64,000 nucleotides of DNA, taken from positions 62,001-126,000 of the forward strand of contig NZ_OZ255701.1 in assembly GCF_965276875.1 (NCBI RefSeq), written 5' to 3'. The translations under genes and the position numbers were made by a program. The stretch is from Lichenicoccus sp965276875. GTDB taxonomy: Bacteria > Pseudomonadota > Alphaproteobacteria > Acetobacterales > Acetobacteraceae. Within the stretch, counting starts at the first letter, position 1; every line of letters begins with the position of its first letter. The notes below the pieces were generated by a model, which saw only the letters and a program-made list of their open reading frames with translations, made no database searches and was not told the DNA's origin. This document shows positions 44,308-53,909 of the stretch, piece by piece.

Positions 44308-44948
44308 TGGTGGACGACCAACTCCTCGAACGCCTGGTCGACGATCTCAGACCGCGCCGTAGGCGACGTCCCGGCATCGAGGCGCTGGCCATCCTGTCGA
44401 TCTGCGCGCTCGAACTCGCGCTGCTGCTCGGCACCGGCTTCGTCCGGCCGGACATGATTCAGGCGATGGCGCTGGCATCGTTCTGGTGGAAACTGGGGAG
44501 CCTTGGACTGCTTGCGATCGGCGGCGGCGTCACCTCCATCCTGTCCTTCGATCCGTCGCGGTCGCCGCGCCTCGGCCTGAGCAGGCTGCTGGCGCTGCTC
44601 ATATTATGCCTGGTCGGCGGCTGGTTCGTCGGTGCCCCGCGAGCCGCCCTCACGACACTGCTCGCGCGCCTCGACTGGTCCGAGGGGATCGTCTGTCTTG
44701 CAAAAATGGTGGTGCTGTCGCTGCCGCCCCTGTTCGGACTCGGTCTGCTGATGCGCCGGGGGGCGCCGACGCAGCCGGTTGGGACCGCGCTCGCCGTCGG
44801 CATCACCGCGGCGGCCTGCGGGGCGTTGATCTTCGTGTTCGCCTGCCCGCATGACGATCCACTCTATATCGCCGTCTGGTACGTTGCCGGTTGCGGGCTG
44901 GTGACGCTCGCAGCCCGGCTGCTGCTGCCGATCCTCACACGTTGGTAG
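44307..44948 (+). CDS. NrsF-family membrane anti-sigma factor
   Basis: 213 residues with six hydrophobic helices (about 25-45, 52-75, 88-106, 125-148, 155-175 and 185-205) after a short cytoplasmic N-terminus (VDDQLLERLVDDLRPRRRRRPG). The final RRLLLPILTRW-like end and the short basic start match DUF1109/NrsF. It is expected to bind the ECF sigma factor and release it on an envelope signal. It starts one base before the sigma gene ends. Confidence 0.85.
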   Translation: MVDDQLLERLVDDLRPRRRRRPGIEALAILSICALELALLLGTGFVRPDMIQAMALASFWWKLGSLGLLAIGGGVTSILSFDPSRSPRLGLSRLLALLILCLVGGWFVGAPRAALTTLLARLDWSEGIVCLAKMVVLSLPPLFGLGLLMRRGAPTQPVGTALAVGITAAACGALIFVFACPHDDPLYIAVWYVAGCGLVTLAARLLLPILTRW

Positions 44949-44957
44949 GACTGACGC

Positions 44958-45656
44958 ATGCGCATCCTGGCAATAGCGGTGACATTGGGGACGTTGACGG
45001 TCACCTCGCCGACGTTGGCCGATCCCGTGGTGGTCGAGTTGTTCACCTCGCAGGGATGCTCGTCCTGCCCGCCCGCCGATGCGTTCCTGGCCGATCTGGC
45101 GCGCCGGCCCGACGTGCTGGCGCTCTCCTTCCATGTCACCTATTGGAACGGCCTCGGCTGGACCGATCCCTACGCGCTGCAAGCTGCAACCAACCGGCAG
45201 CGCGCCTACGCGCGGCATTTCCGCGACGACGAGGTCTACACACCTGAAATGGTGGTGGACGGCGCAACTGGTTTCGTCGGCTCCAGGCGAAGCGTCGGGC
45301 TGGCTGCGATCGCGCAGGCCAAGCGCAGGACGCCGCCCGCTGCCGCGATCCGGATCGATCGCAGCGCCGGCGATCTGGTTGTGACGCTCGGCTCCGGCGC
45401 CCCCAGCGGGGACGTGCTGCTGGTCGGCTTTGATGCTCATCACCGGACCCATATCGGCCGCGGCGAAAATGGCGGGCTGGACCTCGACGAGTCGGACATC
45501 GTCCGCTCCATCACGGTTGCGGCCCGCTACACCGGCAGCGCCCTGACGCTGCGGCAGCCCCCGCCCGCGGGAGGGCAGTTTGCCGTCCTTCTGCAGGCCG
45601 ATGACGGCCATATAATCGGCGCCGCGCGTGCAATCCTTGCATCCGCCAACCCCTAG
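44958..45656 (+). CDS. Secreted DUF1223 protein
   Basis: 232 residues with an AGGA ribosome site seven bases upstream. A signal peptide (about 1-21, THLADP region) is followed by the DUF1223 thioredoxin-like core: VVVELFTSQGCSSCPPADAFLADLA, with the CxxC pair. The domain continues FHVTYWNGLGWTDPYALQAATNRQRAYAR and YTPEMVVDGATGFVGSRR. DUF1223 proteins are periplasmic and of unknown substrate; the CSSC motif suggests a redox or metal role. It lies ten bases after the anti-sigma gene and may belong to its regulon. Confidence 0.9.
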   Translation: MRILAIAVTLGTLTVTSPTLADPVVVELFTSQGCSSCPPADAFLADLARRPDVLALSFHVTYWNGLGWTDPYALQAATNRQRAYARHFRDDEVYTPEMVVDGATGFVGSRRSVGLAAIAQAKRRTPPAAAIRIDRSAGDLVVTLGSGAPSGDVLLVGFDAHHRTHIGRGENGGLDLDESDIVRSITVAARYTGSALTLRQPPPAGGQFAVLLQADDGHIIGAARAILASANP

Positions 45657-45699
45657 ATGTTACGACATCGTGTCTTTTATGGGGTCTGGAGGAGGATGG

Positions 45700-45843
45700 A
45701 TGATCCAGTACCGGCTGCTGAGCGACGATGTGAACTGGTTTGTCCATTGGCGTTGCGGCTCGCGCTGGCTGCTCGTCTATGGGCCGGCCGCCGAAGCCGA
45801 AGCGAGGGAATGGCTCGACGCCATGGTTGCCCAGGTACTTTGA
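45700..45843 (+). CDS. Small hypothetical protein
   Basis: 47 residues with GGAGGAGGA just before the ATG. Aromatic-rich: MIQYRLLSDDVNWFVHWRC and WRCGSRWLLVYGPAAEAEAREWLDAM. No signal or membrane span. Not recognised. The insertion sequence begins 17 bases after its stop, so its original 3' neighbourhood was interrupted. Confidence 0.55.
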   Translation: MIQYRLLSDDVNWFVHWRCGSRWLLVYGPAAEAEAREWLDAMVAQVL

Positions 45844-45860
45844 ACAAACATTCCGCCTAA

Positions 45861-45876
45861 GAGTCCGACTCTGAAC
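45861..45876. repeat. Left terminal inverted repeat of the insertion sequence
   Basis: GAGTCCGACTCTGAAC, pairing with 46768-46783 with two mismatches. Confidence 0.85.
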
Positions 45877-46689
45877 TCATGTGCAACGAGCCGTTCTCCG
45901 GATAAGTAGCATGGCTGACGCGGCGTAGAGGAAGCTGGTCGCCGAAGCAATGGTAGCCTCAAAGTCCTTTGCCAAGCGCCGATTTCGGTTGAGCCAAGCG
46001 AAGCACCGCTCGACGACCCAACGGCGTGGATGGACGGCGAAGCCGATCTGGCCTGCGGGCTTGCGGACGATCTCAATGGCAATGGAGGTGGCATCGGCCA
46101 CCCGTTCGGCGGCGTAGGCGGAATCAGCAAAGGCGCGCTCTACGAAGGGGAAGCGGCGACGGGAGGCCTTCAGCAACGGGACCGCTCCGTCGCGATCCTG
46201 GACCGACGCGGGATGAACTTGCAGCATCAACGGCCTGCCATCGGTGTCCACCATCGCGTGCCGCTTTCGGCCGAGCACCTTCTTCCCGGCGTCGTAGCCG
46301 CGCGGACCACCGGCCTCTGTGGTCTTGACACTCTGGCTGTCGATGACGGCGGCGCTGGGACTGGCCTCACGCCCGGCCCGTTCGCGGTCAAACATGACCA
46401 ACTGATGCGTGACCGCCTCCCATACGCGGGCGCGCCGCCACACCGCAAACCAGCCATAGACCGTCTGTCGAGGCGGAAAACAGGGCGGCAGCATCCGCCA
46501 CGAGATACCGCCGCGCAGGACGTAGAAGATGGCGTTGACGATCTCGCGCATCGGCCATTCGGGCGGTCTTCCAACCGGCGAAGGTGGGGGCAGAAGCGGC
46601 TCCAGGACAGCCCATTCGGCGTCCGTCATGTCACTGGTAAAGCGGAGCCTGTCGCGCATATGCTGCGCGCGGGTGGTTGCGTTCCACAT
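45877..46689 (-). CDS. IS5-family transposase
   Basis: 270 residues from MWNATTRAQHMRD, the usual IS1031-type start; a longer frame opens at 46758. DDE catalytic residues are visible: the first Asp in AAVIDSQSVKTTEAGG, the second in VERAFADSAYAAER, the Glu in RRWVVERCFAWLNRNRRL. The N-terminal MTDAEWAVLEPLLPPPSPVGRPPEW is standard. No frameshift, so it is a one-frame element, unlike the two-frame IS427 group. Confidence 0.93.
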   Translation of the reverse strand: MWNATTRAQHMRDRLRFTSDMTDAEWAVLEPLLPPPSPVGRPPEWPMREIVNAIFYVLRGGISWRMLPPCFPPRQTVYGWFAVWRRARVWEAVTHQLVMFDRERAGREASPSAAVIDSQSVKTTEAGGPRGYDAGKKVLGRKRHAMVDTDGRPLMLQVHPASVQDRDGAVPLLKASRRRFPFVERAFADSAYAAERVADATSIAIEIVRKPAGQIGFAVHPRRWVVERCFAWLNRNRRLAKDFEATIASATSFLYAASAMLLIRRTARCT

Positions 46690-46767
46690 GAGGCGTTCAT
46701 CCAACTCGGTCTCGACAACCTGTTGGAAGCACATTCTCGCGTAACCACCCACCCCCATTCCGCTGTC

Positions 46768-46783
46768 GTTCAGAGACGGCCTC
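46768..46783. repeat. Right terminal inverted repeat of the insertion sequence
   Basis: On the plus strand GTTCAGAGACGGCCTC, the reverse complement of the left repeat apart from two bases. TAA follows directly. Confidence 0.85.
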
Positions 46784-46858
46784 TAAGCCATGGCGATTTG
46801 AGAGCCCAACGCGGCGTCGGCTGTTAGCCTTGCGGGCAGAGCAGGCTAAAGAGCGTCC

Positions 46859-47815
46859 ATGGCAGACAACCCCTATGATGTGCTGGGCGTCCCGCATGAC
46901 GCGGACCAGGCGGCCATCCGCAAGGCCTACCGCAACCTGGCAAAGAAGCATCATCCGGACCTCAATCCGGGCGACAAGGCCGCAGAGAGCGCGTTCAAGG
47001 CGATGTCAGCGGCCAACGACCTGCTGTCCGATCCCGACAAGCGGGCTGCCTTCGACCGTGGCGAGATCGATGCCGAGGGGCAGCCAAGGCCGGAACGCGC
47101 GACCTACCGGGATTTTGCCGAGGGCATGTCCGGCCGCCGCTACCGACCGGCCGGCACCGCCTCCGGCCATCCCGCCGGTGGCTGGGGTGCCAGCGAGGAG
47201 GAACTCGGCGATATTTTCGGGACAATCTTCGGCGAGCACGGACGCAGCGGTTTTGCTTCCGGCATCGGCCCGATCGCCGGACGCGACGAGCGCTATGGCC
47301 TGACCGTCGACCTGATCGAAGCCGTGCGCGGCGGCACCCAGCGCCTGACCCTGCCGGATGGACGCACCCTGGACGTTAAAGTCCCCGTCGGTCTTGAGGA
47401 CGGGCAGACCTTGCGGCTACGCGGCCAAGGCGCGCCAGGTCTGAACGGCGGCACTCCCGGCGATGCGCTGATCCAGATCAAGGTCGCCGAGCATGCCTTC
47501 TTTCGTCGTCAGGGCAGCACCATCACGCTCGATCTACCAGTCACCATCCAGGAGGCGGTGCTCGGCGGCCGCGTCTCGGTGCCGACCCCGTCCGGTGCGG
47601 TGTCGATGACCATCCCGCCCGGCTCGGACAGCGGCCGGCAACTGCGGCTGCGCGGCCGCGGCGTGCCGGCGCATGCGGGGCACGAGGCAGGCGATCTTTA
47701 CGTGACGCTGCGTGTCGTCATCGGCAAGCCGGACCCAGCACTGGAAGCCTTCCTCAGGGAATGGAAGCCCGAGCCCGGCAACGATCCGCGTCGTGCCATG
47801 ATGGGGGCCGCATGA
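46859..47815 (+). CDS. cbpA: DnaJ-family co-chaperone CbpA
   Basis: 318 residues. J domain (residues 1-65) with the HPD motif in LAKKHHPDLNPGD activates DnaK. A Gly-rich linker follows, then two C-terminal beta domains (GTQRLTLPDGRTLDVKVPVGLEDGQTLRLRGQG; SVPTPSGAVSMTIPPGSDSGRQLRLRGRG). There is no zinc-finger repeat, so it is CbpA, not DnaJ. The modulator cbpM follows with a 4-base overlap. Despite the J domain, its main role may be DNA and nucleoid binding, as in E. coli. Confidence 0.92.
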   Translation: MADNPYDVLGVPHDADQAAIRKAYRNLAKKHHPDLNPGDKAAESAFKAMSAANDLLSDPDKRAAFDRGEIDAEGQPRPERATYRDFAEGMSGRRYRPAGTASGHPAGGWGASEEELGDIFGTIFGEHGRSGFASGIGPIAGRDERYGLTVDLIEAVRGGTQRLTLPDGRTLDVKVPVGLEDGQTLRLRGQGAPGLNGGTPGDALIQIKVAEHAFFRRQGSTITLDLPVTIQEAVLGGRVSVPTPSGAVSMTIPPGSDSGRQLRLRGRGVPAHAGHEAGDLYVTLRVVIGKPDPALEAFLREWKPEPGNDPRRAMMGAA

Positions 47816-48147
47816 TCACCGTCGAGACACTCTGCATCCGCGTCCGCAACCTGCGGCAGGACGACCTGCAACACTGGATCGAGCAGGCCTGGGTGCGCCC
47901 GGACGGCGAGCCTGGCCGCTATCTGTTCCATGATATCGACATCGCACGTGTCGAATTGATCGTCGACCTGCGCGAGCGGCTGCAGATCAACGACGAGGCA
48001 CTGCCGGTGGTGCTGTCCCTGCTCGACCAGCTCTACGAGGCGCGGTGGCGCATGCGCTGCGTACGCGAGGCACTTGATCGAGCGGTGCCTGAGCAACGCG
48101 AGGCGCTTGCCCAGGAGGTAAGGCGGCTGATGTCGGACCCGCCATGA
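47812..48147 (+). CDS. cbpM: Chaperone modulator CbpM
   Basis: 111 residues from MITVETLCIRV, overlapping the cbpA stop. CbpM binds the J domain of CbpA and blocks its action. Features are the N-terminal winged-helix-like part (DDLQHWIEQAWVRPDGE, YLFHDIDIARVELIVDLRERLQINDEALPVVLSLLDQLYE) and a helical tail. The gene order cbpA-cbpM is standard. Confidence 0.88.
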   Translation: MITVETLCIRVRNLRQDDLQHWIEQAWVRPDGEPGRYLFHDIDIARVELIVDLRERLQINDEALPVVLSLLDQLYEARWRMRCVREALDRAVPEQREALAQEVRRLMSDPP

Positions 48148-48157
48148 GGCTGACCGC

Positions 48158-49411
<1,254 letters not shown>

Positions 49412-49462
49412 GGATTGCGGTTTTCACCGTTCATGGTATGTTCTTTTCATGAGGGTGTCTCC

Positions 49463-49735
49463 GTGGGCAGTGTGATTCCGTTTCCCGCACCTGTGGTGCG
49501 CCTGCATATCGTGCCGCTGCCGCAGCCCACGCGTCCGCTGCTGGTGGTCGAGCATGACGGTGCGCTGTATTCGCTGGCCACCCTGCTTGCCCGGCTGCCC
49601 GACACAGTGCTCGATGAGCTCGACGCCATGGTTCCCGCCTCAGCGCAGGAAGCCTGGGACTGGGTGGTGCGGCATTGGCCACGCGTAGCAGAGCAGGCGG
49701 CGAGACGGGCAGGGGAGGTGCAGTCTCTCAGGTAA
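49463..49735 (+). CDS. Small hypothetical protein
   Basis: 90 residues from a GTG with GAGGG seven bases upstream; the ATG 16 codons earlier lacks a site. The sequence is VGSVIPFPAPVVRLHIVPLP, then LLVVEHDGALYSLATLLARLPDTVLDELDAMVPASAQEAWDWV, a short beta-alpha protein. Not recognised. It follows the antiporter gene by 51 bases and converges with the aldolase gene. Confidence 0.6.
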   Translation: MGSVIPFPAPVVRLHIVPLPQPTRPLLVVEHDGALYSLATLLARLPDTVLDELDAMVPASAQEAWDWVVRHWPRVAEQAARRAGEVQSLR

Positions 49736-49743
49736 GGGAGCTT

Positions 49744-50376
49744 TCAGGTAAGCGCACGCACGATCCGTGCCGCGCGGCCGGTGATTGTCTGCCATTGCCC
49801 CGCTTCGACCTCCGCCGTCGGCGCCAGCCAGGAGCCGCCGACCGCGACCACATTGGGCAGCGCCAGCCAGCTCTGGATTGCCGCCTCGCCGATCCCCCCC
49901 GTCGGGCAGAACAGCGCTTCCGGGAACGGTCCCGCCAACGCGTTAAGTGCTGGGATGCCACCGGCACTGCCGGCCGGGAAGAATTTGACCGTGGAGAATC
50001 CGGCCGCGATCGCCGCCATCAACTCCGACGCGGTCTGAATACCGGGCACGAAGGCGATCCCGCGCGCTGCCGCCGCGGCAAGCAGGGCATCAGGCGCGCC
50101 TGGGCTGAACGCGAACGGTACGTCGAGTGACTGCGCCAGCGCCAGATCGGCGTCCGTGGTGACCGTGCCGAGTCCGACGATCGCCTCCGGCACGGCCTCG
50201 CGGATCGCTCGCGCGGCGTCCGCCCCCACCGCGGTGCGCAGCGTCACCTCAAGCATCCGCACGCCGCCCGCAACCAAGGCCCGCGCCAGCGGCACCGCGT
50301 CCGCGAGCCGTCTGATCGTCAGCACCGGAATCACCTTGGCGGCACGCATCAGATCGGCCGGCGTCTCGCGCATCAT
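49744..50376 (-). CDS. eda: 2-dehydro-3-deoxyphosphogluconate (KDPG) aldolase
   Basis: 210 residues from ATG ATG. Entner-Doudoroff enzyme cleaving KDPG to pyruvate and glyceraldehyde 3-phosphate, feeding gap and pgk. The barrel motifs are KVIPVLTIRRLADAVPLARAL, MLEVTLRTAVG (catalytic Glu), VGLGTVTTDADLALA, FAFSPGA, FSTVKFFPAGSAGG (Schiff-base Lys) and FCPTGGIG. Related 2-keto-4-hydroxyglutarate activity is possible. No edd is nearby. Confidence 0.94.
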   Translation of the reverse strand: MMRETPADLMRAAKVIPVLTIRRLADAVPLARALVAGGVRMLEVTLRTAVGADAARAIREAVPEAIVGLGTVTTDADLALAQSLDVPFAFSPGAPDALLAAAAARGIAFVPGIQTASELMAAIAAGFSTVKFFPAGSAGGIPALNALAGPFPEALFCPTGGIGEAAIQSWLALPNVVAVGGSWLAPTAEVEAGQWQTITGRAARIVRALT

Positions 50377-50510
50377 CGTCTGATCCCGCAATAAAGGTTC
50401 TCGCCGGACCTTAGAAGCGCCACTCGCGGGCCGGCAAGCACGTTCAACCTGTCGCGCCGCCGTGCTATAAACGCGTTAATGTGCCGTCGCGTACGGTGCG
50501 AGGAAGAGGA

Positions 50511-53054
50511 ATGGCGGACATCGACGGGACATCGGATACAGGCGTCTCCGCACGCTTCAGCGGCTATTTCGATCGCTACGAGTCCGGTCGCGCCTCGGGA
50601 TGGGTCGCCAACCTTCTCTCGCCGCAGAGCATTGTCTCGCTCGTTGCCCTGATCGACGGTGTGGAAATCGATCATGTGCTGTGCGACGGACTGCGCCCGG
50701 ACGTCCGCCAGGCGCTCGGCCTGGGCTCTGCGCGGGTGGGCTTCACCTATGACATCCCGCCCGCGTATCTCGACCAGCGTCCGCATGTGCTGAGCTTTCT
50801 GCTGCCTGACGGCAGCGCGCTCGCGCATATGGGAGCCGACGGGTTGCGCGGCTTGAGCCCGTCGCTCGCCTTCACCTCCGGCCCGCACGTGGCTCTCGAA
50901 GGCCAGCTCGACGGGCTCGTCCATCACGCGCTGCGCGGCTGGGTGCTACGCCGCGACGGCCATGACGGCCCGCTGAGCGCGCGCTGCGACCTGCTGGTCA
51001 CCTGCGACAACGTCCGGGTGGGGCAGGTCAGGGCCGACCAGCTCCGGCGCGACGTCTCGAGCGTCATGCAATGCGACCCGAACTGCGGCTTCGAGTTCAT
51101 TATCCCGGCGGCCTTCCGAAAGGACTACCCGCAACGATTCCGGGTGTTTGTGCTGCCTGAGATGCTGGAATTGAGCGGCAGTCCGCTGACCACCCGCACC
51201 GTTTCGGACTATCTCGAAGGCCGATTGCTGGCACTTGCCTCCGATATGAGCCGCGTGCACGGCGATCTCGAGCGGATGCGTCGGGAGATCGACCGCCTGC
51301 TGCCCACCGAGGGCTATCATCTCGACGACTACGACCGCTGGGCGCGGCGCTACTACGAACGGCTGCGCGCGCGCGTCGCCGCCGGACGCCAGCAGGCGCG
51401 CGCGCACGGCACGCCGGCGGAGGACCCGCTGGTCAGCGTGTTGATGCCAGCCTACCGCCCGCTGCTCGCGGACTTCGTGGCCGCGGTGGATTCCGTCATC
51501 GCCCAGACCTATGCCAACTGGGAGCTGATCATCGTCGACGACGGCAGCCGGTCCGAGCCGCTGACCGCGCAGATCGACCGGTTCTGCCAGTCCGATCCGC
51601 GCATCCGCTGCATCCGGCGGGCAAAGAATGTCGGCATCGCACGCGCGACCAGTCTCGGCATGGAGGCCGCCCGCGGCGCCTGGGTTGCGTTCTTCGACCA
51701 TGACGATGTGCTCGTCGATGTGGCCCTCGAGGTAATGGTCCGGGCGGCTGCGCGTACCGGCGCCAAGCTGCTCTATTCCGACGAGGACAAGCTCGACCAG
51801 GCGGGCTATTTCCGCGAACCCAATCTCAAGCCGGACTGGAGCTGGCGCTACGTCCTCGGCTGCAACTATGTCTGTCACCTGACCATGGTGGAGACGGCGA
51901 CCATGCGCGCGGTCGGCCCATTGCGCCGCGATTATGATGGCGCGCAGGACCATGACTTCATCCTGCGCTGCGCCGAGCTGCTCGACCACAGGCTGATCCA
52001 TCATGTCCCCGAACTGCTCTATCACTGGCGGATCACGCCCAATTCCACCGCCGCTGACGTGTCGAACAAGCAGTATGCGATCGAGGCCGGGGTCAAATGC
52101 GTCTCCGACCATCTCGCGCGTCTCGGACACATGGCCACCGTCCGCTCGATAAATGGCCTGACCATCTACAGCGTCACCTTCCTCGCCACCGAAGAGCCGG
52201 CGGTCTCGATCATCATCCCGTTCCGTAACGAGACAGAAACGACCCGTCGCTGCGTCGAGGCACTGCTCGACAGGACCCGCTATGGCAACTACGAGATCGT
52301 TCTGGTCGATAACTGGTCGACGGCGCGCGAGGCGGCGTCCTTCCTCGACGAGATCGCGGCCAACCCCCGCGTGCGCGTGCTCCGCGTCGTCGATGAATTC
52401 AATTACGCACGCCTGAACAACCTCGCCGCCAGCGGCAATGACGCGGCGTTTTACGTGTTCCTCAATAACGACGTTTTCGTCTCCGATGCCGACTGGCTGC
52501 ACCGGCTGGTGGGCGAGGCGACGGTGCGCGACGATATCGGCATCGTCGGCGCCAAGCTGCTCTACCCCAACAGGACGGTGCAGCACGCTGGTGTCCTGGT
52601 CGGCACACACGGGGTTGCGGCCCATGCGCATCTGGGTGTGCCCGACGACGATTACGGCTATGTCGGGCGTGCCGTCCTCAGCCAGGAATACACCGCCGTC
52701 ACCGCCGCCTGCCTGCTGATCCGGGCCGCACTGTTCCACGACATCGGCGGCTTCGATGAGACGCATCTGCGCATCGCCTACAACGACGTCGATCTCTGCC
52801 TGAAGGCCCACGCGCGCGGCTGGCGCATCATCTGGTGCGCGGAGATGGTCGCCGAACACCATGAGAGCCTGTCGCGCGGCAGCGACATGCGCCCCGATCA
52901 GGAGGCGCGGCTGTTCCGAGAGCAGCAGGTCATGCTGGAGCGCTGGGGCGACAAGCCGTTCTTTCGCGAGGATCCCTACTACAATCCAAATTTCGCCAAG
53001 TCCGGCCGGCTGTTCCACCAACTCGCTGATCCAGCGCATCGGCCGCCCCTTTGA
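50511..53054 (+). CDS. Double-domain family 2 glycosyltransferase with tandem N-terminal sandwich repeats
   Basis: 847 residues from MADIDGT. Residues about 15-105 and 118-230 are two diverged copies of a beta-sandwich unit (GYFDRYESGRASGWVANLL ... IPPAYLD; GQLDGLVHHALRGWVLRRD ... IPAAFRK). Two complete GT2 domains follow. The first has VSVLMPAYRP, IIVDDGSRSE, FFDHDDVLV (DxD-type) and RDYDGAQDHDFILR. The second has VSIIIPFRNETE, IVLVDNWS, FLNNDVFVSD and HDIGGFDETHLRIAYNDVDLC. It is cytoplasmic and probably builds a repeating sugar chain or O-antigen. Ends overlapping the LolA-like gene. Confidence 0.88.
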   Translation: MADIDGTSDTGVSARFSGYFDRYESGRASGWVANLLSPQSIVSLVALIDGVEIDHVLCDGLRPDVRQALGLGSARVGFTYDIPPAYLDQRPHVLSFLLPDGSALAHMGADGLRGLSPSLAFTSGPHVALEGQLDGLVHHALRGWVLRRDGHDGPLSARCDLLVTCDNVRVGQVRADQLRRDVSSVMQCDPNCGFEFIIPAAFRKDYPQRFRVFVLPEMLELSGSPLTTRTVSDYLEGRLLALASDMSRVHGDLERMRREIDRLLPTEGYHLDDYDRWARRYYERLRARVAAGRQQARAHGTPAEDPLVSVLMPAYRPLLADFVAAVDSVIAQTYANWELIIVDDGSRSEPLTAQIDRFCQSDPRIRCIRRAKNVGIARATSLGMEAARGAWVAFFDHDDVLVDVALEVMVRAAARTGAKLLYSDEDKLDQAGYFREPNLKPDWSWRYVLGCNYVCHLTMVETATMRAVGPLRRDYDGAQDHDFILRCAELLDHRLIHHVPELLYHWRITPNSTAADVSNKQYAIEAGVKCVSDHLARLGHMATVRSINGLTIYSVTFLATEEPAVSIIIPFRNETETTRRCVEALLDRTRYGNYEIVLVDNWSTAREAASFLDEIAANPRVRVLRVVDEFNYARLNNLAASGNDAAFYVFLNNDVFVSDADWLHRLVGEATVRDDIGIVGAKLLYPNRTVQHAGVLVGTHGVAAHAHLGVPDDDYGYVGRAVLSQEYTAVTAACLLIRAALFHDIGGFDETHLRIAYNDVDLCLKAHARGWRIIWCAEMVAEHHESLSRGSDMRPDQEARLFREQQVMLERWGDKPFFREDPYYNPNFAKSGRLFHQLADPAHRPPL

Positions 53055-53662
53055 GCAGTGTCTCTGGCCGACGCGCATTTGCCGTGGGCGTCCTGGCGCT
53101 GCTCGCCGGCTGTGCGACGGAGCCACCGCCGCTGTCACCGGCAGACCGCGCCGCCGTCGCGCGTGTGCAGGCCACACTCGCCGCCCTGCACGGCTTTCGC
53201 GCCCAGTTCCTCCAGACCGGCCCCGGCCAAGCCGACAGCGTTGGCACCGTCTGGTACGATCCCGGCGCGTTGCGCCTCGACTATGTTCTGCCCCAAAGCA
53301 TGGCCGTGGTCGCCTCGGGACGGCAGCTTGTCGCCCGACGCGCCTCTGACGGCGCCACCACCCGGATCGCGCTCGCCGCCAACCCGCTGGGTCTGTTGCT
53401 GGCGCAACCTTTGCGCCTGACCGGAGGCGCAATCAGGATCACCAACATCCAGCGCACCCCGGGCATTCTGCAGGTATCGCTGGCACGCGCGGATGATCCG
53501 GCCCAGGGCCTGCTGACGCTGATCTTTGCCGACCGGGGCCGCCGCCTTGACCTGACCGGGCTTGAGGCGATCGACCGTCGCAACGTCCGCACTCGCTTTC
53601 ATCTGTATAATGAGCAGTCCGGGCTTACTTTCCCTCCCGGTTCGTTCACGCCACCCGCTTGA
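53051..53662 (+). CDS. LolA-family outer membrane lipoprotein carrier-like lipoprotein
   Basis: 203 residues from a TTG that overlaps the glycosyltransferase stop. Signal with lipobox LLAGC (Cys about 21), unusual because canonical LolA is a soluble periplasmic carrier. The LolA core is clear: LHGFRAQFLQTGPGQADSVGTVWYDPGALRLDYVLP, RLTGGAIRITNIQRTPGILQVSL and the lid region GLLTLIFADRGRRLDLTGLEAID. It probably helps move lipoproteins or a lipid-linked glycan, in keeping with the upstream glycosyltransferase. Confidence 0.85.
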   Translation: MSSVSGRRAFAVGVLALLAGCATEPPPLSPADRAAVARVQATLAALHGFRAQFLQTGPGQADSVGTVWYDPGALRLDYVLPQSMAVVASGRQLVARRASDGATTRIALAANPLGLLLAQPLRLTGGAIRITNIQRTPGILQVSLARADDPAQGLLTLIFADRGRRLDLTGLEAIDRRNVRTRFHLYNEQSGLTFPPGSFTPPA

Positions 53663-53767
53663 TTCTGCGGATATCGCCGTGACCACTCGGAGGCCGCCTC
53701 AGTGGCCCTGCATCGACGAGAGCGCCGCTCAAAAAAGAGTGCTTTTACAAGAAACCCATTGAGTCTC

Positions 53768-53799
53768 GCTCCGTTCGTCCCACGGAGCCTTTCCTTCAC
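53768..53799 (+). terminator. Possible Rho-independent terminator after the LolA-like gene
   Basis: GCTCCGT (53768-53774) and ACGGAGC (53782-53788) form a perfect 7-base stem with a 7-base loop, followed by CTTTCCTT. A modest but recognisable terminator in front of the oxidase operon. The rest of 53663-53909 shows no other gene. Confidence 0.45.
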
Positions 53800-53909
53800 T
53801 CTCTGAAGCGCAGATTGCAGAGCGCTTGAAAGAAGCAAAGCACTTCCACGCGCAATCGGGCGCTCACGATTCAACACTCCCGTGTTCTGAGCCGGGAAAG
53901 CGGGGACAT

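Larger units (their letters stand above)
45861..46783 (-). mobile_element. IS5-family insertion sequence, IS1031-like
   Basis: About 923 bases. Imperfect terminal repeats, GAGTCCGACTCTGAAC on the left and GAGGCCGTCTCTGAAC read inwards on the right, match at 14 of 16 positions. TAA flanks both sides (45858-45860 and 46784-46786) as target duplication, the TNA pattern of the IS1031 group. The single transposase reading frame is intact, so it may be active. It sits in the intergenic space between two unrelated genes. Confidence 0.9.

Noticed and set aside
50946..53432. 828-codon minus-strand frame opposite the glycosyltransferase and LolA-like genes
   Set aside because: Mirror of codon bias; the plus-strand products have clear domains and the minus product does not.
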